From: Stenotrophomonas sp. 364
GTDB taxonomy: Bacteria; Pseudomonadota; Gammaproteobacteria; Xanthomonadales; Xanthomonadaceae
Reading direction: 5' to 3'
NCBI RefSeq assembly: GCF_009832905.1
Contig: NZ_CP047135.1
Location: 2,830,001 to 2,894,000 of the forward strand
DNA length: 64,000 nt
The stretch's first letter is position 1; each line of letters begins with the position of its first letter. The notes under the pieces were generated by a model. The model had not been told where the DNA came from. It ran no database searches and saw only the letters and a list, made by a program, of their open reading frames with translations. The position numbers and the translations under genes are program-made. This document shows, piece by piece, positions 58,332 through 64,000 of the stretch.

Positions 58332-58361
58332 AAAAAAGCGCGGAGCTATCCGCGCTTTTTT
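58332..58361. terminator. bidirectional intrinsic terminator
   Basis: Six A (58332-58337), GCGCGGA, loop GCTA, TCCGCGC, six T (58356-58361). It ends the plus-strand hydrolase-HIT-small-protein operon and may also stop minus-strand transcription coming from dcd. Confidence 0.92.
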
Positions 58362-58398
58362 CGTTGCGGACGGTCGACGTAACGGATCGCGCAACCGC

Positions 58399-58421
58399 AG
58401 CCGACCAACGGTCGGCTCTAC
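58399..58421. repeat. GTAG-type (SMAG-like) REP dyad
   Basis: AGCCGACC (58399-58406), loop AAC, GGTCGGCT (58410-58417), then CTAC. It is in opposite orientation to the dyad at 58256-58278, with the terminator between them. Confidence 0.8.
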
Positions 58422-58524
58422 CCGTCAGGCGACCTGGCGGACCGCAGTGCGCGCATCGGGTTTACATGATGCGCGCCAGCACGCCCGGGGATCGATCAGG
58501 TGCGCCGCGCCACCCGCGCGGCCA

Positions 58525-59097
58525 TCAGGTCCGCGGCAGGGTCACGCCGGTCTGGCCCTGGTACTTGCCACCGCGGTCCTTGTAGGACGTCTCGCAGATA
58601 TCGTCCTTGTCGGCCTGGAAGAACAGCATCTGGGCCACGCCTTCGTTGGCATAGATGCGCGCCGGCAGCGGCGTGGTGTTGCTGAATTCCAGGGTCACAT
58701 GCCCTTCCCACTCCGGTTCCAGCGGGGTCACGTTGACGATGATGCCGCAGCGCGCATACGTGCTCTTGCCCAGGCACACCACCAGGGTGTCACGCGGGAT
58801 GCGGAAGTACTCCACGGTACGCGCCAGCGCGAAGCTGTTGGGCGGGATGATGCACTCATCGCCCACGATGTCCACAAAGCTGCCCGGGTCGAAGTGCTTG
58901 GGGTCGACGATGGTGGAGTTGATGTTGGTGAACACCTTGAACTCGCGCGAGCAGCGCACGTCGTAGCCGTAGCTGGAGGTGCCATAGCTGACGATGCGCT
59001 GGCCGTTGGCCTGCTTGACCTGGCCGGCTTCAAACGGCTCGATCATCGCCTGCTGTTCGGCCATCTGACGGATCCAGCGGTCACTCTTGATGCTCAT
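58525..59097 (-). CDS. dcd: dCTP deaminase
   Basis: Deaminates dCTP to dUTP for thymidylate synthesis, 190 residues, trimeric dUTPase-like fold. Conserved segments are [32 protein letters not shown] and [20 protein letters not shown] with the catalytic Glu, and [13 protein letters not shown] at the end. AGGA lies 8 nt before the ATG at 59097. It follows apbC on the same strand with about 170 bp between. Confidence 0.97.
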   Translation of the reverse strand: MSIKSDRWIRQMAEQQAMIEPFEAGQVKQANGQRIVSYGTSSYGYDVRCSREFKVFTNINSTIVDPKHFDPGSFVDIVGDECIIPPNSFALARTVEYFRIPRDTLVVCLGKSTYARCGIIVNVTPLEPEWEGHVTLEFSNTTPLPARIYANEGVAQMLFFQADKDDICETSYKDRGGKYQGQTGVTLPRT

Positions 59098-59269
59098 GGG
59101 GGGGTCCTGGGTGCGGAAAGGAACAACGGCACCGCCAACGGGCGCCCGGGCCACGATTCTAAACAGGCACCCGGGTTGCGGCCAGCCGCGATGCAGGGGG
59201 CGCAGGCGACAAGGCCAGGCAATGCCGGGCCTTGTGCGGTTCAGACGTGTCAGGCCGCGGCCCGGGCGG

Positions 59270-60127
59270 TCAGATCAGGGACGACAGAATCGGGATGCTG
59301 GCGCGCGGGCGCTTGCCCACTTCGTCGATCAGGCGCTCGGCCGCGTGCAGGTAGGCCTGGGCGGCTGCCGAGTCCGGCTGCGCCGCAGTGATCGGGGTGC
59401 CGGCGTCGCCCTGCTCGCGGATGCCGATTTCCAGCGGCAGCGACCCCAGTAGCGGCACGCCGTACTGGGCGGCCATGCGCTCGCCACCGCCGTCGCCGAA
59501 CAGGTGTTCGCGGTGGCCGCAGTTGCTGCAGGTGTGCACGGCCATGTTCTCGAGAATGCCCAGCACCGGCACTTCCACCTTCTCGAACATCTTCAGCGCC
59601 TTTCTGGCATCCAGCGTGGCGATGTCCTGCGGCGTGGTGACGATCACCGCGCCGGCCAGCGGAATCTTCTGGGTCAGCGTCAACTGGATGTCGCCCGTGC
59701 CCGGCGGCAGGTCGATCAGCAGGTAATCGAGGTCGTCCCACAGGGTGTCGTTGAAGAACTGGGTCATCGCCGAGGTGGCCATCGGGCCGCGCCAGATCAT
59801 CGGCGTCTCGTCTTCGATCAGGTAGCCGATCGACATGGTCTCCACGCCGAAGGCGCGCATCGGTTCGATCGACTTGTTGTCCGGGCTTTCCGGGCGGCCG
59901 CTAAGGCCGAGCATGGCCGGCACACTCGGGCCGTAGATGTCGGCATCGAGCAGGCCCACGCGCGCGCCCAGCTTGGCCAGCGCCACGGCCAGGTTCACCG
60001 CCGTGGTGGACTTGCCCACGCCGCCCTTGCCCGATCCCACGGCAATCACGTTGCGGATGCGCGGATGCGGGCTGAGCCCTTTCTGCACCTGGCTGGCGTG
60101 GGGACGACGCGACTGACTGGGGCTCAC
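59270..60127 (-). CDS. apbC: Mrp/ApbC Fe-S cluster carrier ATPase
   Basis: P-loop ATPase that carries or inserts Fe-S clusters, 285 residues. The deviant Walker [13 protein letters not shown] is at residues 31-42. The Mrp signature [10 protein letters not shown] follows, then [13 protein letters not shown], and the cluster-binding CxxC is in [10 protein letters not shown]. The start is GTG at 60127 with GGAG 7 nt upstream, giving the family length. In-frame ATGs further upstream would add sequence with no similarity to the family. Confidence 0.94.
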   Translation of the reverse strand: MSPSQSRRPHASQVQKGLSPHPRIRNVIAVGSGKGGVGKSTTAVNLAVALAKLGARVGLLDADIYGPSVPAMLGLSGRPESPDNKSIEPMRAFGVETMSIGYLIEDETPMIWRGPMATSAMTQFFNDTLWDDLDYLLIDLPPGTGDIQLTLTQKIPLAGAVIVTTPQDIATLDARKALKMFEKVEVPVLGILENMAVHTCSNCGHREHLFGDGGGERMAAQYGVPLLGSLPLEIGIREQGDAGTPITAAQPDSAAAQAYLHAAERLIDEVGKRPRASIPILSSLI

Positions 60128-60401
60128 TGCATGACTCCGAAGAAGCGATTGCGCTGAACTGCGCAGTATACAAGTCGCCATCCAAGCCCGTGGCGCACAC
60201 CACGCAGGGCAGCTGGCACGGCGACAGCCTGAACACATCCCCACCCGGCGGCGCGATGTCCACGGACAGCAGAGGACAAGGATGCGCGGTCCACCCCCCC
60301 CCAAGGTTTCAAACGAAACTATTCCTGTTAATTCAAGCACTTGGGGGGCTTGGAAGCCGCATTCCCTTGTCCTGCAACGGTTTGCAGATCATGTCTTTAT
60401 G

Positions 60402-60464
60402 ACGCGCTGATGAACAGTTGACACGACAAGTTAAGCCCATGTTAATCTCGGGTCATCAGCGCGT
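60402..60464 (+). promoter_or_regulatory. receptor promoter inside an 11-bp perfect inverted repeat
   Basis: The -35 TTGACA (60418-60423) is followed by a 17-bp spacer and GTTAAT (60441-60446, four of six to TATAAT). The pair is bracketed by ACGCGCTGATG (60402-60412) and its exact complement CATCAGCGCGT (60454-60464). The layout suggests operators on both sides of the promoter. The promoter call rests on hexamers and spacing only. Confidence 0.6.
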
Positions 60465-60532
60465 GATGCTGGTGAAGAGGGCCTCCCAGCGAGACCTCGA
60501 AGGGGCACAAGGACGTCGGCCACGGGTGCACC

Positions 60533-60550
60533 ACCCGGCGGGCGCCGGGT
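60533..60550 (+). other. GC-rich hairpin in the receptor leader
   Basis: ACCCGGCG (60533-60540), a 2-nt turn and CGCCGGGT (60543-60550) are followed by GCAAAAAAAG. It lies about 20 nt upstream of the ribosome site GGGGG. The A run rather than a U run shows it is not a terminator for the receptor mRNA. It could protect the 5' leader. Confidence 0.45.
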
Positions 60551-60580
60551 GCAAAAAAAGACTTTTAGGGGGTTTCACCA

Positions 60581-63394
60581 ATGACGAACCGCACTCTGCT
60601 CAGCCGCAATCCGCTGAGCTTTGCCATGGCCACGGCCCTGGTTGTATCGGCCATCTCGCCGGCTTTCGCCCAGGACAGCAGCAGCGCGTCGGGCACCGAA
60701 ACCCGCGGCGCTACCCAGCTGGACAAGGTCACCGTGACCGGCTCGCGCATCAAGCGCGCCGAAGTGGAAGGCCCGGCTCCGGTGGTCGTGGTGACCTCCC
60801 AGGACATCGAAAAGCAGGGCTTCAACACCGTCTATGACGCGCTGACCACCCTGAGCCAGTTCACCGGTTCGGTGCAGAACGAACTGTCCGGCGGCTTCAC
60901 CCAGAACGCCAGCTTCCTGAACCTGCGCGGCCTCGGCCCGGGCTATCAGCTGGTGCTGATCAACGGCCGCCGCGCCACCGACTACCCGCTGCCCTACAAC
61001 GGTCAGTCCAACGCGGTGAACCTGGCCAACATCCCGGCCGCCGCCATCGATCGCATCGAAATCCTGTCCGGCGGCGCATCGGCCATCTACGGCTCCGACG
61101 CCGTGGCCGGTGTGGTCAACATCATCATGAAGACCAACTTCGAGGGCGACACGGTCACCCTGCGCGGTGGCACCACCACCCAAGGTGGCGGTGACTCGGG
61201 TCGCTTCCAGTGGGTCGGCGGCAAGACCGGCAGCAACTGGAGCCTGACCTACGCCTTCGAGGCCCTGGAGCGCGAGGCGATCTACGCCAGCCAGCGCGAT
61301 TTCATGGATTCCTACCGTGACGACCCCTCGGTTGATCCGGCCGACGCCACCGCAGTGGAATCGGTGCGCTTCACCGTCAACCGGGGTGCCGGCGCCATTC
61401 GCGAATGGCCGGCACCCGGCGGGCTGGAGGAAGTGTGCGGCCGCTTCGCCGAGTTTGAAACATTCAAATCCACACCGACCGCTGCCGCGCCGAACCGTTG
61501 CGGTTACTTCGGTTACCCGGCTACCCAGTCGATCCGCAACTCCGACAGCACCCAGTCCGGCTACCTGTACGGCACCTACGACTTCACCGGCGGCATGCAG
61601 GCCTGGGCGCAGCTGAGTGCCTCACGTTCCGAAGCCAAGCTGGCCGGCGCCACCCGCTTCTTCTCCAGCGGTGGTTCGCTGGGCATCACCAGCCATTACG
61701 ACCCGCAGTTCGGCGGCACCGTCGGCAACGTGCAGCGCATCCTGACTCCGTCCGAAGTGGGCAGCATCGGGGCGCAGAACAACTTCATCGAGAAGTCGCT
61801 GGACGTGGCCGTCGGCCTGCGCGGCAACTTCGGCGAGAAGTTCGACTGGGACGCCACCGTGTCCCACTCGCGCTACACCGCCGATGACAACTTCAACTGG
61901 CCGGTCGCCAGCCGCATCCGCGACTTCTTCTATGGTCCGCAGCTGGGCACCCGTCCCAACGGGCTGCCGATCTACCGCCTGAATGTCGACCGCCTGCTGA
62001 ACCCGCTGTCGCCGGAAGACGTCGCCGCCTTCAGCGACAACTTCTCCAACACTTCGTCGTCGCAGGCCTCGCAGGCCACCTTCGGCGTCAGCGGCGACCT
62101 GTTCGAGCTGCCGGCCGGCCCCCTGGCCATGGCCGGCGTGCTGGAAGCGGCGCGGCAGAAGTACGACGTCTCGCCGGACGCGCGCATGGCGCAGGATTAC
62201 ACCGGCAACGACGGTCCGCTGGGCCGCACCGCAACCGGCGGCGGTGGCGATCGCAACCGCTACGCAGTGGGCCTGGAGTTCAGCATCCCGATCGTCAGCA
62301 CCCTGAAGGCCAACCTGGCCGGTCGTTACGACAAGTACGACGATGCCAGTTCGGTCGACGGTGCTTCCACCTGGATGGCGGGCCTGGAATACCGCCCGTT
62401 CGAAAGCCTGCTGCTGCGTGGCAGCCATGCCACCAGCTTCCGCGCGCCGGACATGCACTACATCTTCGCGCAGCCGTCGGGCTTCTTCCTCAATGGTGCA
62501 CTGGACGAGTACCTGTGCCGTCGTGATGGGCGCAACCCGCTCAGCAACAGCGATTGCGGCAGCGGCACCACCTATAGCTATTCGATCGAAGGTCAGCGCG
62601 AGGGAAATCGCAACCTGAAGGAAGAGACCGGCAAGTCCACCACCGTCGGCTTCGTCTGGGATGTGATGGACCAGATGTCGCTGAGCGTGGACTACTACAA
62701 CATCGAGCTGAAGGGCGCGGTCAAGGACATTTCCTACGGCTACCTGATGCGTAATGAAGCCGACTGCCGCCTGGGCAAGACCCGTGATGGGCAGCCCGTG
62801 GATGGCACCTCGGCCGCATGCGACTACTTCCGCAGCCTGGTTACCCGTGAAGGGATCGACCCGGTCACCGGCGCCGATGAACGCGTTGTGGACTACCACT
62901 CGGTGCCCTTCAACCAGGCCAACCAGAAGACCTCCGGTCTGGACGTGGCGTGGAAGTACAAGATCGATACCGACCGCTGGGGCGATTTCGACCTGGGCCT
63001 GAACTGGACCCACGTGCTGAAGCTGGAAGACCAGGAGTTCCCGGGCAGCGGCACGCGCAACGTGCGTGACCACAAGCAGTTCTTCAACTTCCGCAGCCGC
63101 ATCAACTGGACCGCCAGCTGGGAACGCGACGATTGGGCAACCACCGTGTACGGCTACCGCTGGGGCTCGCTGCCGAACTGGGCTGAAACCGGCCGCATCG
63201 GGTCGTACGTGGTCTGGAACGCCAACATCCAGAAGAAGGTCACCAACAAGGCCACCATCGGTTTGTTCGTGAACAACGTCTTCGACGAGATGTCGCCCAA
63301 GGATGACACCTACAACTCCTACCCGTTCTTCTTCTACAACTACAGCCCGATCGGCCGCGAGGTCTTCGTGCAGTTCGAGTACAAGCTGAACTGA
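60581..63394 (+). CDS. TonB-dependent outer-membrane receptor
   Basis: 937 residues. The signal peptide ends at SPAFA-Q (residue 30). A TonB-box-like segment DKVTVTGSRIKR is followed by a plug domain (about 60-175: PVVVVTSQDIEKQGFNTVYD, LRGLGPGYQLVLINGRR, IEILSGGASAIYGSDAVAGV). A 22-strand-type barrel follows, ending FVQFEYKLN with an aromatic-rich last strand. The GGGGG site is about 8 nt before the ATG. This receptor type is frequent in xanthomonads. The downstream S9 peptidase suggests uptake of peptides or modified peptides; the substrate is inferred, not shown. Confidence 0.93.
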   Translation: MTNRTLLSRNPLSFAMATALVVSAISPAFAQDSSSASGTETRGATQLDKVTVTGSRIKRAEVEGPAPVVVVTSQDIEKQGFNTVYDALTTLSQFTGSVQNELSGGFTQNASFLNLRGLGPGYQLVLINGRRATDYPLPYNGQSNAVNLANIPAAAIDRIEILSGGASAIYGSDAVAGVVNIIMKTNFEGDTVTLRGGTTTQGGGDSGRFQWVGGKTGSNWSLTYAFEALEREAIYASQRDFMDSYRDDPSVDPADATAVESVRFTVNRGAGAIREWPAPGGLEEVCGRFAEFETFKSTPTAAAPNRCGYFGYPATQSIRNSDSTQSGYLYGTYDFTGGMQAWAQLSASRSEAKLAGATRFFSSGGSLGITSHYDPQFGGTVGNVQRILTPSEVGSIGAQNNFIEKSLDVAVGLRGNFGEKFDWDATVSHSRYTADDNFNWPVASRIRDFFYGPQLGTRPNGLPIYRLNVDRLLNPLSPEDVAAFSDNFSNTSSSQASQATFGVSGDLFELPAGPLAMAGVLEAARQKYDVSPDARMAQDYTGNDGPLGRTATGGGGDRNRYAVGLEFSIPIVSTLKANLAGRYDKYDDASSVDGASTWMAGLEYRPFESLLLRGSHATSFRAPDMHYIFAQPSGFFLNGALDEYLCRRDGRNPLSNSDCGSGTTYSYSIEGQREGNRNLKEETGKSTTVGFVWDVMDQMSLSVDYYNIELKGAVKDISYGYLMRNEADCRLGKTRDGQPVDGTSAACDYFRSLVTREGIDPVTGADERVVDYHSVPFNQANQKTSGLDVAWKYKIDTDRWGDFDLGLNWTHVLKLEDQEFPGSGTRNVRDHKQFFNFRSRINWTASWERDDWATTVYGYRWGSLPNWAETGRIGSYVVWNANIQKKVTNKATIGLFVNNVFDEMSPKDDTYNSYPFFFYNYSPIGREVFVQFEYKLN

Positions 63395-63410
63395 TCGATC
63401 CGAGTTGCAT

Positions 63411-63438
63411 CGAAGAGCCCGGCTTGCCGGGCTCTTCG
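63411..63438 (+). terminator. perfect 12-bp hairpin between receptor and peptidase genes
   Basis: CGAAGAGCCCGG, loop CTTG, CCGGGCTCTTCG lies 17 nt after the receptor stop. Only CTTTG follows, so it may be a partial terminator or attenuator, or an mRNA 3' stabiliser, that sets a lower level for the peptidase gene. Confidence 0.65.
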
Positions 63439-63483
63439 CTTTGCAGGACATGAAACCTGTCTCATCCATCTGGAGAAATGCGT

Positions 63484-64000
63484 ATGAAGCGCATGTTGCC
63501 CCTCCTGGCGCTGGTCGTGTCGACCGCAGCCCCGTCGGCGCTGGCCGCCGCCCCCCAACAGCCCGTCAAGGATTTCGTCGGGCATGCCTCCTACAGCTCG
63601 GTCAAGATCTCGCCCACCGGCGAGTACCTGGCGATCACCGTCGACCAGGGTGACCAGGACGTGCTGACCGTCATCCGCACCAGCGACCTGAAGCCGATCA
63701 AGGTCAACACACTGCCGGAGAAGAAGAGCGTCGGCTCGTTTTACTGGACCAGCCCGGACCGGTTGCTGTTCAACGCGGTCAAGAAGCTCGGCGGCTATGC
63801 CTCGCCGATGTCCACCGGCGAGTGGTATGCCGTCAATGCCGATGGCAGCCAGCCCCGCCCGCTGATCTACTACGGCACCCGCGATGCCACCCAGCGCGGC
63901 AAGGAAGTCAGCCGCGAGAGCTTCTCGCTGCTGGACACCCTCAAGGACGACGACCAGAACGTCATCATGCAGGTGACGTCGGCGCGTTCGTCTGAAGGTG
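63484..64000 (+). CDS. prolyl oligopeptidase-family (S9) protein, N-terminal part
   Basis: The frame is open from ATG 63484 to the end of the window (172 residues seen). A signal peptide is visible (MKRMLPLLALVVSTAAPSA to LAA). It is followed by the start of a beta-propeller: KDFVGHASYSSVKISPTGEY, SVGSFYWTSPDRLLFNAV and GEWYAVNADGSQPRPLI. These are typical of secreted S9 peptidases of xanthomonads. The catalytic domain lies outside the window. GGAG lies 7 nt upstream of the ATG. It follows the TonB receptor by 89 nt. Confidence 0.82.
   Translation, partial: MKRMLPLLALVVSTAAPSALAAAPQQPVKDFVGHASYSSVKISPTGEYLAITVDQGDQDVLTVIRTSDLKPIKVNTLPEKKSVGSFYWTSPDRLLFNAVKKLGGYASPMSTGEWYAVNADGSQPRPLIYYGTRDATQRGKEVSRESFSLLDTLKDDDQNVIMQVTSARSSEG

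Larger units (their letters stand above)
60128..60580. other. 453-bp divergent control region of apbC and the TonB receptor
   Basis: There is no gene in this interval. It holds the probable receptor promoter within a perfect inverted repeat (60402-60464), a leader of about 130 nt with a GC hairpin, and an AT-richer stretch at about 60305-60345. Nothing in it has coding character. Confidence 0.7.

Overview
The window looks like a chromosomal segment of a gammaproteobacterium of the Lysobacteraceae (Xanthomonadaceae), most like Stenotrophomonas. The evidence is high GC with GTG starts, the order tpiA-secG-tRNA-Leu-nuoA..N, a TonB receptor followed by an S9 peptidase, and many short intergenic dyads of the form GTAG + stem-loop, typically GTAG-AGCCGACC-GTT-GGTCGGCT. 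That form matches the SMAG/GTAG REP family described from S. maltophilia. I see no rRNA, CRISPR array, transposase, integrase or phage gene.

Layout. (1) 1-17.1 kb, all on the minus strand: tpiA, secG, tRNA-Leu(GAG), the complete 14-gene complex I operon nuoA-N, then two identical initiator tRNA-Met genes. (2) 17.1-17.8 kb: gene-free, filled with nested palindromes. (3) 17.8-22.8 kb: a 2OG-Fe(II) oxygenase diverging from a three-gene envelope operon (YejM-like protein, GT4 glycosyltransferase, NodB-type deacetylase). (4) 23-29.1 kb: glmM, accD, trpA, a lipoprotein and trpB on the minus strand, with a TrpI-like LysR regulator diverging from trpB. (5) 29.2-39.2 kb: a five-gene minus-strand cluster of YqiJ-like NfeD/OB protein, YqiK-type flotillin, a 1788-residue AAA+ ATPase, an unrecognised 240-residue protein and a TelA-family protein. 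(6) 39.5-47.8 kb: prmB, aroC, a 2-hydroxyacid dehydrogenase, asd, fimV, a VOC protein, truA and trpF. (7) 47.8-48.7 kb: gene-free, with two 97% identical palindromic cassettes in inverted orientation. (8) 48.7-60.1 kb: housekeeping genes (SCO, psd, rraB, a MltD-like transglycosylase, a HerA-like ATPase, greB, a DUF3025 protein, rimO, a dienelactone hydrolase, a HIT protein, dcd, apbC). (9) 60.1-64 kb: a TonB-dependent receptor with an unusual promoter region, and the start of a secreted prolyl-oligopeptidase-family protein that runs off the window.

How the genes fit together. The prmB-aroC-asd-fimV-truA-trpF ... trpB-trpA-accD order is the usual gammaproteobacterial neighbourhood, but here trpF and trpB are about 11 kb apart because block 5 lies between them. 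Block 5 is the most interesting system in the window. A membrane scaffold pair (YqiJ/YqiK), a giant ATPase of the DUF3686 type and a TelA protein are arranged as one unit, probably an envelope- or toxic-stress machine, and one component has no recognised family. The two gene-free blocks are the second point of interest: they hold composite palindromic cassettes whose sequence differences preserve base pairing.
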